A stretch of DNA of 64,000 nt from Amycolatopsis sp. CA-230715 (GCF_018736145.1 NZ_CP059997.1:2789501-2853500); one strand, 5' to 3'; counted from the first letter of the stretch, positions 35,913 to 44,709 are shown. A program made the numbers and translations. The notes: a model not told the origin generated them from the letters alone.

Positions 35913-36879
35913 AAGCGGCCCCCATTTCCGCGATCCGCTCGGCCAGCTGCGCCCGCAGTTCGGGCGGGCCGAGCACTTCCAGGTCGGGTCCGAACCGCAG
36001 CAGCTCGCCCAGTGCCGACTCGCCCGGTTCCACCGGAAGCTCCACCTCGATCCACCCGTCGTCGTCGGGGCCACCGGCCTGTTCTGCTTCGCTCACCGCT
36101 CGCGCGCCGACCGCGCCGGTGTAGAACGGCGCCAGCACGCGCGCCTTCGGCGACATCCGGACGCGCGCGATCCTCGGGAACATCCGCTGTTCGAACTGCT
36201 CGGACCACTGCCGCCAGTACTCGCCGAGGTCGAAGTCCGCCGGGCGGTCGAACGGTTCGCCGAGATCGGTCAGGTCGAGGATGCGGGACACCCTATAGGT
36301 CCGGTCGCTGCCCTCGCACCGCCCCGCGAGGTACCAGTTGCCCGCCTTGAGCACGAGCCCGAGCGGCTCCAGCTCGCGTTCCACGATCCGCTGGCCCCAT
36401 CGCTCGTACCGGATCTTCACCCGCCGCGTCTGCCAGACCGCTTCGGCGACCGCGGAAAGCACCGGCAGGCTCTCGATCCCGCGATGCCACCCGGGAACGT
36501 CGAGGTAGAACCGTTCGGCGACCTTCCCCGCCCGCGTGCGCAGCTCCTCTGGCATCGCCGCGTACAGCTTGAGCTGCGCCGCCGCGAGCACGGTCCCGAG
36601 CCCGAGTTCGGCGGCGGCGACCGGCAGGCCCGCCAGCGACAGCGACTGCGCCTCCTCCTCGGTCAGACCGGTCAGCCGCGTGCGGTACCCGTCGACGAGC
36701 TGGTAGCCGCCCGCGCGCCCGCGATCGGCGTAGACCGGCACGCCGGAGGCGGAAAGCGCCTCGATGTCCCGGTAGACCGTGCGCACCGAAACCTCCAGCT
36801 CGGTGGCCAGTTCTTCGGCCGTCATGCGCCCGCGGTTCTGCAGCAGCAGGAGGACCGAGAGCAGTCTGCTCGCCCGCAT
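35905..36879 (-). CDS. WYL-domain transcriptional regulator (DeoR/YafY type)
   Basis: The 324-residue protein has an N-terminal winged HTH (RMTAEELATELEVSVRTVYRDIEALSASGVPVY, about 18-51, with GRAGGYQL wing). A WYL sensor domain follows (VKIRYERWGQR, LEPLGLVLKAGNWYLAGRCEG, RTYRVSRILDL), and last a WCX-like C-terminal extension (ELLRFGPDLEVLGPPELRAQLAERI). WYL domains bind ligands or nucleic acid and often control DNA-damage or defence genes. A perfect 8-bp inverted repeat lies 18 nt upstream of the start, between this gene and the divergent AlkZ-like gene, and is the likely autoregulatory site. Confidence 0.92.
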   Translation of the reverse strand: MRASRLLSVLLLLQNRGRMTAEELATELEVSVRTVYRDIEALSASGVPVYADRGRAGGYQLVDGYRTRLTGLTEEEAQSLSLAGLPVAAAELGLGTVLAAAQLKLYAAMPEELRTRAGKVAERFYLDVPGWHRGIESLPVLSAVAEAVWQTRRVKIRYERWGQRIVERELEPLGLVLKAGNWYLAGRCEGSDRTYRVSRILDLTDLGEPFDRPADFDLGEYWRQWSEQFEQRMFPRIARVRMSPKARVLAPFYTGAVGARAVSEAEQAGGPDDDGWIEVELPVEPGESALGELLRFGPDLEVLGPPELRAQLAERIAEMGAAYA

Positions 36880-36896
36880 CGGGCCAGTATGCCCCG

Positions 36897-36923
36897 CATA
36901 CCTGACACAAGATGACAGGTATG
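36897..36923. promoter_or_regulatory. Inverted repeat CATACCTG-N11-CAGGTATG, candidate WYL operator
   Basis: Perfect 8-bp arms (36897-36904, 36916-36923) sit in the 84-bp divergent gap between the WYL regulator and the AlkZ-like gene. The inner bases ACA and TGA extend the dyad weakly. Position and symmetry suit an operator controlling both genes. Confidence 0.6.
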
Positions 36924-36963
36924 GCCGCGCATGATGAACTCGTCACCGACGAGAGGAGCGCCC

Positions 36964-38070
36964 GTGGACCGCCGTCAGGTGCTGGCGTACCGGATCGCGG
37001 CGCAGGGCCTGCACCGCGAACAGGCCGGTACGGACACAGCCGCCTCGCTCGCCGTGTTCGACCTCGGCGTGCAGGACGGCGCGCGCGACGTCGCACTGCT
37101 CGCGCTCACCGCGAGGCTCGACGGCACACCGTCCCTTGTGGACGATCCCGAGCTGGTTCTCGTGTGGTCGCACCGCGGCGCGCAGCACTACCACCGGCGC
37201 GCCGATCTGCCCGCCGTGACGCGTTCCTTGATACCGCTGAACGAAGCCGACGCCATGGCACGCCTCGGCTGGCGGGCGAAACAAGCGACGGACGCCGGAA
37301 TGACGGCGACGGACGCGCTGTTCACCGCGGCACGCGCCATGCGCAAGGCGGTTCCGGGCGCCACCGGCAAGGGCGCGGCGAGCACCGCGATCACGAAGCT
37401 CGTGCCCGAGGCACTGACCTACGCCTGCCGGGGCTGCCAGGCCACGCACATCCTGGAGAACCTCTTCCGGCTCTGCGCGCTGCCCGGCGGAGTCCGGCTG
37501 GTCCCCGGCGAGTCACCGGCCGTGCTCGCCCCGCTCGAAGGCCGCGGGCGCATCGGCACGAAACCGGATCCCGCCGCGGTGACCGCCACGATCGCCGCCT
37601 ATCTGGCCCTGCACGGCCCGGCCACGCCCGGCGACGCAGCCGGTTTCGTCGGCACCTCGGCGGCGTCGGCGAAAACCGTGCTGCCACCGGATCTCGTCCC
37701 GGTCGACGTCGACGGCAAGCGCGCGTTCATCGCCGCGGAAAACCTTGCCGCGCTGGAAAACCCGCCTGAGCCCGACCTGGTCCGGCTGCTGCCGCCGTGG
37801 GATCCGTTCCTGCAGGCACGGGATCGTGCCGTGCTCGTTCCGGATCGCGCGCTGCAGAAGAAAGTGTGGCGGATGCTCGGCAACCCCGGCGTGCTCCTCG
37901 CCGACGGCGAAATCAACGGCGTGTGGCGGTCGAAGACGAGCGGGAAGCGGCTCGACTTCACCATCAGTCCTTTTTGGACTCTCTCGGTGGCGGCGCGGAA
38001 AGCGGCCGAGGAAGAGGCCGCGCGGATCGCGAAGGCGCGCGGATTCACCGACGTCCGCGTCACCTGGTGA
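36964..38070 (+). CDS. Winged-helix DNA-binding protein, AlkZ-like (HTH_42/PF06224)
   Basis: I chose GTG 36964 because GAGAGGAG lies 7 nt upstream; an ATG at 36931 lacks a good site. The 368-residue protein has the YcaQ/AlkZ architecture: RRQVLAYRIAAQGLHREQ at the start, LVWSHRGAQHYHRRADLPAV, and TPGDAAGFVGTSAASAKTVLP in the winged-helix part. It continues with LLPPWDPFLQARDRAVLVPD and GVWRSKTSGKRLDFTISPF at the end. AlkZ excises alkylated or crosslinked bases; this actinobacterial branch is uncharacterised. It diverges from a WYL regulator, consistent with a damage-responsive pair. Confidence 0.85.
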   Translation: MDRRQVLAYRIAAQGLHREQAGTDTAASLAVFDLGVQDGARDVALLALTARLDGTPSLVDDPELVLVWSHRGAQHYHRRADLPAVTRSLIPLNEADAMARLGWRAKQATDAGMTATDALFTAARAMRKAVPGATGKGAASTAITKLVPEALTYACRGCQATHILENLFRLCALPGGVRLVPGESPAVLAPLEGRGRIGTKPDPAAVTATIAAYLALHGPATPGDAAGFVGTSAASAKTVLPPDLVPVDVDGKRAFIAAENLAALENPPEPDLVRLLPPWDPFLQARDRAVLVPDRALQKKVWRMLGNPGVLLADGEINGVWRSKTSGKRLDFTISPFWTLSVAARKAAEEEAARIAKARGFTDVRVTW

Positions 38071-38073
38071 TGC

Positions 38074-38871
38074 TCAGACCAGTTCGCTGACCTCGCGCGC
38101 CGCCGCGCGCAACCCGTCCAGCGCGGCACGCGTCGACTGCGGCGACAACGCGTGCGCCGCCAGCCGGAACAGCATGGCGCGCAACAACATCTGGGACCAT
38201 TCCGGCAGATGCGACCACCGGTGCAGCAGCTCGATCCCGGCACCGCCCCACGCCAGCGCGTCGACCGCGACCACCGCCGCCGACCACTCCGCGGGCCGGT
38301 AGTACGGGCTGAAGTCCACGATCCCCGGCGGCGCGTCACCGTCGAACAGGACAGCGCCGAACAGGTCACCGTGCACGACCTGGTCCGGACTGGACACCGG
38401 GCGCCGCGCACCCGCGAGCACCTCGAACCACCGGCCGCCCTTGTGCTCGTCTATCGGCGCTTCGAGTTCGCCCCACGCGATGCGGTCGGCGATCGCGTCC
38501 ACGTCGTCGCGGTCGTCGAGGAAGGCGGGCTTCGGCACGCCCTCGGTGGCGCGCGCGAGCTTCACCGCGGCGAGCATGGTGTCGTCGTGGCGGTGCTCCG
38601 CGCGCCCGGTGACGAACCGGTTCGCCGCCCAGCCGCCGACGATCAGCCTGCCGTCGGTCGACCGGACCGGCCGCGCCACCCGCAGATCGGCCACATCGGC
38701 CGCTTCGAGGGTCCGCGCCGCCCACGCCGCCTTCGGCTTCTCCCGCACCGGTTTCAGCACGATCGGCCCGCACCGCCACGCCGTCGTCCCGGGAATCGGC
38801 TCGGCGTCCGCCGCCGTCACGCCGAACGCCGCGCAAGCGTGGTCCGGGGGACGTTCGCGGGAGGTCGGCAC
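38074..38871 (-). CDS. APH-fold protein (TIGR02569-like) lacking the catalytic-loop Asn
   Basis: The 265-residue protein belongs to a conserved actinobacterial family with an aminoglycoside phosphotransferase-like fold (Rv3205c is probably the positional counterpart; from memory). The catalytic loop reads VVHGDLFGAVLFD (H167, D169), where family members normally have an Asn before VLF. The metal-binding motif is IVDFSPYYRPAEW instead of DFD-type. Whether it phosphorylates anything is doubtful. Its stop lies 3 nt from that of the convergent AlkZ-like gene, with no terminator between them. Confidence 0.82.
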   Translation of the reverse strand: MPTSRERPPDHACAAFGVTAADAEPIPGTTAWRCGPIVLKPVREKPKAAWAARTLEAADVADLRVARPVRSTDGRLIVGGWAANRFVTGRAEHRHDDTMLAAVKLARATEGVPKPAFLDDRDDVDAIADRIAWGELEAPIDEHKGGRWFEVLAGARRPVSSPDQVVHGDLFGAVLFDGDAPPGIVDFSPYYRPAEWSAAVVAVDALAWGGAGIELLHRWSHLPEWSQMLLRAMLFRLAAHALSPQSTRAALDGLRAAAREVSELV

Positions 38872-38957
38872 AGGGCTCGACGGTACCGGTCGAAACCGCT
38901 CCGCGGTACGGGGCTCGGAATTCCCCGAACCTCCTACGACCGGAGCCGCGGGCTGGC

Positions 38958-39818
38958 ATGCTGCCGCGCGTGATCGGGACTCGCGCCGTCGTCGTGCACC
39001 TGGCCGTGGTGTGGGGGTTCAGCCTGGCCTTCGCGGTGAGCGGCGGCTGGTTCTTCCTCCTCGCCGCGTTCCTGCACGCGCCGGTGCTCGCGCTCCTCGC
39101 GCTCGCGGTGCTCCTCGGCGCGCTCTACCTGGCTGGCACGCTCACCACCGGCGGCTCGCCGTGGACCGCGCGCCCGAAACCCCGCATCGGCTGGGCGGTC
39201 GCGGTCGGCGTCTCCGGGCTGCTCGGCGCCGTCTTCGCCGGTTCGGTCGCGGACGCGGCGGACCTGTCGCTCGGCTGGTTCTCCGTCGTCCCGCTCACGT
39301 TGCCGTTCCCGCTGGCCGCCGCCGTGCTCGGGCACCACGTGCGGGTCAGGCTCGGCGCCACCGCGCTGATCGGAGCGCTCGTCGCGTTCGGGATCTGGTT
39401 TCCCACCACGCGTCCACCCGAGGACGGTTTCACCCGGCTCGCGAACAAGGACGTCCCCCGCGACCGCGCGCTCACCACCGACATCCCCGGTTACGCGCTC
39501 GCCTCCGCCAAGGTCGAAGGCGGCGTGCTGAAGATGGTCCTCACCAAGCACGTCTTCATCGTCTCGCTGGACGCCACCGTCGAAGCACGCGAGCGCGGGC
39601 CGGTCGTGAACGACGCGAAGAACCACACCGAACAGCGCGGCGAAACCACCGTGCGGCTCACCGTGGACGGGGACTTCAGCCAGGAGGAGCTGGTGCGGTA
39701 CGCCCGCGCCGCCCGCCCCGCGACCGAACCCGAACTGCGCAAGGTCCTCCCCGGCCGCGGCGAGCGCGGGAGCACGGTCGAAATCTTCGGGTCGTTCTTC
39801 GGCACGTTCTTCCGGTGA
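38958..39818 (+). CDS. Membrane protein of unknown function, 286 aa
   Basis: The N-terminal half has four to five hydrophobic helices (VHLAVVWGFSLAFAVSGGWFFLL, VLALLALAVLLGALYLAG, WAVAVGVSGLLGAVFAG, LPFPLAAAVLGHHV), followed by an external soluble half (from VKPP/TRPPEDGFTRLANKDVPRDRAL on) with a beta-rich pattern. I do not recognise a family. The ATG at 38958 diverges from the APH-fold gene. A strong hairpin terminator follows the stop within 3 nt. Confidence 0.78.
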   Translation: MLPRVIGTRAVVVHLAVVWGFSLAFAVSGGWFFLLAAFLHAPVLALLALAVLLGALYLAGTLTTGGSPWTARPKPRIGWAVAVGVSGLLGAVFAGSVADAADLSLGWFSVVPLTLPFPLAAAVLGHHVRVRLGATALIGALVAFGIWFPTTRPPEDGFTRLANKDVPRDRALTTDIPGYALASAKVEGGVLKMVLTKHVFIVSLDATVEARERGPVVNDAKNHTEQRGETTVRLTVDGDFSQEELVRYARAARPATEPELRKVLPGRGERGSTVEIFGSFFGTFFR

Positions 39819-39820
39819 CG

Positions 39821-39860
39821 GAAAACGGCGGGCACCCCTTTCGGGGCACCCGCCGTTTTC
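39821..39860. terminator. Bidirectional hairpin terminator
   Basis: GAAAACGGCGGG (39821-39832) pairs with CCCGCCGTTTTC (39849-39860), with inner CCCC/GGGG extending the stem around TTTC. The arms carry AAAA and TTTT at their outer ends, so either strand yields a GC stem followed by U-residues. It lies between converging stops at 39818 and 39872. Confidence 0.85.
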
Positions 39861-39871
39861 GCCGCGGAACG

Positions 39872-41044
39872 TCAGTACGTCGGCAGGCTCTGGTCGATCT
39901 GCTTCGCCCAGGCCAGCACGCCGCCGCCGAGGTGCGTGGCGTCGGCGAACCCGGCCGCGTGCAGTGCGGCGAGCGCCTCGGCCGACCGCGCGCCCGACTT
40001 GCAGTGCAGCACGATCGGCTTGTCCTGCGGCAGCTCGGCCAGCGCCTCGCCGGAGAGGATGCGGTCCTTCGGGATCAGCTTGGCGCCCTTGATGTTCACG
40101 ATCTCGTACTCGTGCGGTTCGCGGACGTCGATCAGCTCGAAGGTGTCGCCGTTGTCGAACTTGGCCTTCAGCTCGGCCGGGGTGATCGTGCTGCCCGAGG
40201 CGGCGCGCTGCGCGTCGTCGGACACCACGCCGCAGAACGCGTCGTAGTCGATCAGCTCGGTGATCTTCGGCGTCTCCGGGTCCTTCCGGATCTTCACCTC
40301 GCGGTAGCGCATCTCCAGCGCGTCGTAGCTGACCAGCCTGCCGAGCAGCGGCTCGCCGATCCCGGTGATGAGCTTGATCGCCTCGTTCACCATGATCGAG
40401 CCGATCGACGCGCACAGCACGCCCAGCACGCCGCCTTCGGCGCACGAGGGGACCATGCCCGGCGGCGGGGGCTCGGGGTAGAGGTCGCGGTAGTTGAGGC
40501 CCTTGCCGTTCGGCGCGTCCTCCCAGAACACGCTGGCCTGGCCTTCGAACCGGAAGATCGAGCCCCACACGTACGGCTTGCCGAGCAGCACCGCGGCGTC
40601 GTTCACCAGGTAGCGCGTGGCGAAGTTGTCGGTGCCGTCGAGGATCAGGTCGTACTCGCGGAAGATGTCGAGCGCGTTCGAGCTCTCCAGCCGTTCAGTG
40701 TGCAGGTGCACCTTGACGAACGGGTTGACCTCGGCGATCGACTCCTGCGCCGACGCGGCCTTGAGCTTGCCGATATCGGACTGGCCGTGGATCACCTGGC
40801 GGTGCAGGTTCGATTCGTCGACCTCGTCGAAGTCGACGATGCCGAGCGTGCCGACCCCGGCAGCGGCCAGGTACAGCAGCGCCGGGCTGCCGAGGCCACC
40901 GGCGCCGATCACCAGCACCTTCGCGTTCTTCAGCCGTTTCTGACCGGTCATCCCGACATCCGGAATGATCAGATGACGGCTGTAGCGGGCCACCTCGTCC
41001 TTGGTGAGCTCGGCGGCCGGCTCGACGAGCGGCGGCAGTGACAT
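39872..41044 (-). CDS. moeZ: Adenylyltransferase/sulfurtransferase MoeZ (MoeB-rhodanese fusion)
   Basis: ATG 41044 (MSLPPLVEPAAELTKDEVARYSRHL), after GGAGGA, gives 390 residues. The E1-like adenylation domain has GAGGLGSP (47-54) and DFDEVDESNLHRQ (71-83). The C-terminal rhodanese domain has the active loop HCKSGARS with Cys348. MoeZ adenylates and thiocarboxylates the C-termini of sulfur carrier proteins (MoaD2, CysO, ThiS in M. tuberculosis) for molybdopterin, cysteine and thiamin synthesis. Rv3206c (moeB1) is the positional counterpart. Confidence 0.95.
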   Translation of the reverse strand: MSLPPLVEPAAELTKDEVARYSRHLIIPDVGMTGQKRLKNAKVLVIGAGGLGSPALLYLAAAGVGTLGIVDFDEVDESNLHRQVIHGQSDIGKLKAASAQESIAEVNPFVKVHLHTERLESSNALDIFREYDLILDGTDNFATRYLVNDAAVLLGKPYVWGSIFRFEGQASVFWEDAPNGKGLNYRDLYPEPPPPGMVPSCAEGGVLGVLCASIGSIMVNEAIKLITGIGEPLLGRLVSYDALEMRYREVKIRKDPETPKITELIDYDAFCGVVSDDAQRAASGSTITPAELKAKFDNGDTFELIDVREPHEYEIVNIKGAKLIPKDRILSGEALAELPQDKPIVLHCKSGARSAEALAALHAAGFADATHLGGGVLAWAKQIDQSLPTY

Positions 41045-41129
41045 GGGTCCTCCATCGTGGTTCACGAGCATCCCAGTATGCCCAACGCGCAAGGGCAAGC
41101 GAGCCTTCCCGGCGTCCACATGGTGGACG

Positions 41130-42287
41130 TCAGTTCGGCTTCGAGTCCCCGACCTCGAGGTTGGGCCACGGGTTGAAGCGGCACGTCTTCCCGTCCGCCG
41201 GGACGGCCTTCGAGTTGTACTGGTCGACCTGGTTGAGCTGGGCGACGTAGTTGTTCGCGACGCCGAAGGTCTGCTGCATCATGACCGGCGCGAGCCCGCC
41301 GTTGTCCTTGCAGCCCACGTGGCTCTTGCGCACCGCGTGCCCGACCTCGTGGTTGATCGCGTAGATCCGGTAGTTGCCCATGTCACCGCCGAACGCCTTC
41401 GCGCCGCGGATCCAGCGGGCGAGGTTGATCACCACGCGGTGGTCGAAGCTCTTGCGGTAGCACGACGTCGGGTACGGGATGTCGAAGCCGCACACGTCGG
41501 TGCGCTTGGTGGTGTTCAGCGTGGTCAAGCTCACCCGGAAGTCCGGGTCCGGCGCGTTCGCGCCGACGCGCTGGAAGGACACCCCGCCGGTGCCGGTCCA
41601 GCTGCGCGGATCGGACAGGATGGTCTCGACGGTGTTGCCGAAGGTGTCGTCGCCCTGCAGTTCCGCCGGGGCGATCCCGTCCTCGATGTCGACGGTGTAG
41701 GTGTAGAGCTTGCCGCCGTTGCCGACGCGTTTCCCGCCGTCGGGCGGGACCGCGACGGTGTGGTAGGTGCCCTTGCCCGCCTCCGTGAAGTTGCCGCCGT
41801 TGGGCAGTTCCGCGGTCGGGATGCTCACGTTCACCGGGGCGGCGGGGCGTTCCGTCGGCCCGTCACCCTGGCCGTTCGACTGCCCGCCCGCGGCGCTCTG
41901 CGTCGGCTCGGTGAGCGGCTCCGGCGGGCCCGTCACGGTGTTGAACACCACCAGCGCCGTGATCACCACAAGGATCGGCAACGCGTACACGCGCCAGCCG
42001 TAGGTCTTCGCCAGCTTTCCGAGCGCGTTCTTCTTCTTGCGCGGGCGCTTCGGCTCGTCGGGGTCCTCCTGCGGCCGCCACGACGCGCTCAGCGGCTCAC
42101 TCGTGGTGCGCCGGGAACCCGGGCGGTAGCGGTCCTCGCCGAGCCGGACCTTCGGCGCGGGACGCGGCCGGTACTGCCCCGACCGCGACGCACTCGCGGC
42201 GGACGAAGAGAGGGGAGACCGGCGGGGCAACGGCGGGTATTGGTCCCGCGGCACGTTGCCTCGCACCTCGTGCGGCGGCCGGTTCAC
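41130..42287 (-). CDS. DUF3152 membrane-anchored metzincin-like protein
   Basis: The 385-residue protein has a basic, Pro-rich cytoplasmic N-terminus, one membrane helix (VYALPILVVITALVVFNTV, near residue 100) and an external DUF3152 domain. The zinc-binding motif HEVGHAVRKSH (H313, E314, H317, H323) and a following VMMQQT resembling a Met-turn indicate a metzincin-type protease. Two Cys pairs are likely disulfides. Rv3207c is the counterpart next to moeB1. It is transcribed with moeZ (85-nt gap). Proteolytic activity has not, to my knowledge, been shown for the family. Confidence 0.9.
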   Translation of the reverse strand: MNRPPHEVRGNVPRDQYPPLPRRSPLSSSAASASRSGQYRPRPAPKVRLGEDRYRPGSRRTTSEPLSASWRPQEDPDEPKRPRKKKNALGKLAKTYGWRVYALPILVVITALVVFNTVTGPPEPLTEPTQSAAGGQSNGQGDGPTERPAAPVNVSIPTAELPNGGNFTEAGKGTYHTVAVPPDGGKRVGNGGKLYTYTVDIEDGIAPAELQGDDTFGNTVETILSDPRSWTGTGGVSFQRVGANAPDPDFRVSLTTLNTTKRTDVCGFDIPYPTSCYRKSFDHRVVINLARWIRGAKAFGGDMGNYRIYAINHEVGHAVRKSHVGCKDNGGLAPVMMQQTFGVANNYVAQLNQVDQYNSKAVPADGKTCRFNPWPNLEVGDSKPN

Positions 42288-42422
42288 GGAACCCAGGGTG
42301 CCATACGCGCACCGTTACGCAGGCGGCGACTGGCGCATCACTCAGTGTCCAGTGGCGCGATTCCTCCCTGCGGTCGTCACCGCTCAGTGAAATTACTTCA
42401 CCCGGACGGCCCAGCGGGTCTT

Positions 42423-43388
42423 CTACCAACCGCCGTTCTCGACCGACTCCCACATCCCCAGCACGGCCTTCGCGACGGTCACCGGCCGTTCCATCTGCGC
42501 CACGTGCCCGGTCTTCGGCAGCACCAGCAACCGTGCGTCACCGAGCAGCCGCGCCGTCCTCGGCGCGCGCCGCACCGAGATGACGCGGTCCTTCGCGCCC
42601 CAGACGACCAGTGACGGCACCCGCACCGTCGGCGCGACCGCCCACAGCGACTCCGTGCCGCGGGCGAACCAGGTACGGAAGATGCCGAACGTGCTCTGCG
42701 CGAGCGCCGGCGCCGCCCACGCGAACTCCGCGCGCGCCCCGTGCTCCTCGGCCAGCTCGCCGAGCCGCTGCTCCGGGAACGCCGACGGGTCGGCGAAGCA
42801 CAGCTTGATCACCTGGGACGCGCGCTCCCTAGGCCCCAGCGCGGCGAGCTGCCGCCGCACGCCCGGCCCCACGAACGGCAGGTACGCCAGCGCCATCCTC
42901 GGGTCCGACAGCCGCCGGGGGTCCGGCCTGCGGTCCGGCATCGCGGGCGAGATCAGCGTCAGCGTGCGGACCAGCTCGGGGTGCTTCGCCGCGAACAGCA
43001 GGCAGATCGCGCCGCCCATCGAGTTCCCCAGCAGGTGCACCGGGCCCTCGCCGAGGCCGGAGAGGAACTCGGCGAGCAGGTCGGCGTGCGAAGCGAGCCT
43101 GAAGTCGAACCCCGGCGGCGGCTCCGAAAACCCGAACCCCGGCAGGTCGACCGCGATGCCGCGGGCGAACGGCGCGAGCTGCGTGGCGAGGTCCGTCCAG
43201 TTCGTCGACGAACCGCCGAGTCCGTGCACGTACACGGCGGTCGCCTCGCCGTCGCCGTCCACGCGGCGGACGTGCAGCTTGCCGCCCGCGACCTGCTCCA
43301 TCCCGCCAGGCCAGGGCGGGGTGGTCTGATCCAGCGGCGGCAGCGCGGTGCGCGACAGGGGCACATGGGTGACTGCGGGTTCCGGCAC
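42423..43388 (-). CDS. Alpha/beta hydrolase
   Basis: GTG 43388 (VPEPAVTHVPLSRTALPPLD) gives 321 residues; a later in-frame ATG near 43301 (MEQVAGGKLHV) is possible. The fold is shown by VYVHGLGGSSTNW (oxyanion region), the nucleophile elbow LLGNSMGGA (Ser123), VVWGAKDRVISV (acid) and PKTGHVAQMERP (His). The substrate is unknown; lipase/esterase-like proteins of this type flank the moeB-TetR region in relatives. It diverges from the TetR gene at 43518. Confidence 0.88.
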   Translation of the reverse strand: MPEPAVTHVPLSRTALPPLDQTTPPWPGGMEQVAGGKLHVRRVDGDGEATAVYVHGLGGSSTNWTDLATQLAPFARGIAVDLPGFGFSEPPPGFDFRLASHADLLAEFLSGLGEGPVHLLGNSMGGAICLLFAAKHPELVRTLTLISPAMPDRRPDPRRLSDPRMALAYLPFVGPGVRRQLAALGPRERASQVIKLCFADPSAFPEQRLGELAEEHGARAEFAWAAPALAQSTFGIFRTWFARGTESLWAVAPTVRVPSLVVWGAKDRVISVRRAPRTARLLGDARLLVLPKTGHVAQMERPVTVAKAVLGMWESVENGGW

Positions 43389-43517
43389 ACTGCCAGAATG
43401 CCTGATTCTCCGGCGGGATTTGGCAGACCGGGCATACCGGCGAGTAATGTCGGGGCAGCTCCGCACGGGTGGCGACCCCGCCCGCCGCGGTGCGCGAACA
43501 CACCGAGGGAGGCACCT

Positions 43518-44147
43518 ATGGCCGACATGACCGCGACGGGAGCACAGCCCCGTGGGGTCCGCCTGCCGAGGACCGAACGACGCGCGCAGCTGCTCTCCGC
43601 CGCGCAGAAGGTCTTCGCGGCCAACGGCTACCACGCCGCGGCCATGGACGAGATCGCCGAACAGGCAGGCGTCAGCAAGCCCGTCCTCTACCAGCACTTC
43701 CCCGGAAAGCTCGACCTCTACATCGCGCTGCTGGAAAGCCACGTCGACGAACTCGTCAGCAGGGTCCGCGGCGCGCTCGACTCCACCACGGACAACCGCC
43801 AGCGCGTCCCCGCGACCGTCGGCGCGTTCTTCGACTTCGTCAGCAACGACGCCGGCGCGTTCCGCATGGTCTTCGAATCCGACCTCCGCGGCGAGCCCGC
43901 CGTACAGGACGCCGTCGACAGGGCCACCTCCGCCAGCGTCGACGCCATCACCGACACCATCACCGCCGACGCGGGCCTCGACGAGGACAAAGCGCGCCTG
44001 CTCGCCGTCGGCCTCGTCGGCCTCAGCCAGGTCAGCGCCCGGTTCTGGCTCGCCCACCACAGCACCATGAGCCGCGAAGAAGCCGTCGCCCTCACCGCGA
44101 ACCTCGCCTGGCGAGGCATCGGCGGCGGCTTCCCGCTGCAGCACTGA
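43518..44147 (+). CDS. TetR family transcriptional regulator
   Basis: The ATG at 43518 follows GAGGGAGGC and gives 209 residues. The N-terminal HTH reads TERRAQLLSAAQKVFAANGYHAAAMDEIAEQAGVSKPVLYQHFPGKLDLY (about residues 19-68), the standard TetR pattern, with an all-helical ligand domain after it. Rv3208 is the positional counterpart in M. tuberculosis, also beside the DUF3152 gene. It probably controls itself and the divergent hydrolase (129-nt gap), but I saw no convincing dyad there. Confidence 0.92.
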   Translation: MADMTATGAQPRGVRLPRTERRAQLLSAAQKVFAANGYHAAAMDEIAEQAGVSKPVLYQHFPGKLDLYIALLESHVDELVSRVRGALDSTTDNRQRVPATVGAFFDFVSNDAGAFRMVFESDLRGEPAVQDAVDRATSASVDAITDTITADAGLDEDKARLLAVGLVGLSQVSARFWLAHHSTMSREEAVALTANLAWRGIGGGFPLQH

Positions 44148-44151
44148 ATTC

Positions 44152-44516
44152 TTTATCGGTCGTCAGAATTTGCGCTGCCAGGGCGCGGCTCCCAGCTCGA
44201 CCCGCCGGTTGGTCGCGGGGTGCGCCCTGCCATCGCAAATTCAGAGGGCCCAGGGGGCCCTGCGACCGACTGCACGCTCCCGCCGCGCGGGGCGCGCCGG
44301 ATCGCAGTGGTGGCTGGGTTTTGCATGGCCAGGCCTTCGGCCCGGACCTCGCGGCACTCGGATGTGTAGGCGGGCAAGTGGCTCCCGCGCCTTCGGCGCG
44401 GACCGTAGGCGGGCGAAGTGTGCCACCAAGTGCAGTTAGCGGGCTAAACGTTGTGGGTGGGCGAGCTGGCCGAGGCGGCCGCCAAGTGCAGTTAGCGGGC
44501 TAAATGTCGTCGGCGG
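44152..44516 (+). repeat. Family B intergenic element, copy 4
   Basis: The gap 44148-44586 has no gene. The AT end TTTATCGGTCGTC starts 4 nt after the TetR stop, then AGAATTTGCGCTGCCAGGGC pairs with GCCCTGCCATCGCAAATTC near 44227-44246. The GC-rich body and 'gggttttgcatggcc' segment follow. Two copies of GTGCAGTTAGCGGGCTAAA end it (about 44430-44448 and 44488-44506). The remaining 70 bp to the IS481 target site shows nothing recognisable. Confidence 0.8.
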
Positions 44517-44709
44517 CGCGAAGTGGGGCGCGACGGGCGGGCAGGCGTGGTGAGGGGCGGGCCGGATGCCGTGAAGGCCACCTTGGCGGCAGTCAGCGCC
44601 GTGTTCAGTATCAGCTGTTTTGACACAGTTTGTGTATCGCAGCATGTGACACACCCGGGTCGGGTGATGTTGCATGATCTGCCGCCTGACCGGCGTTGTG
44701 GTGAGGGCC

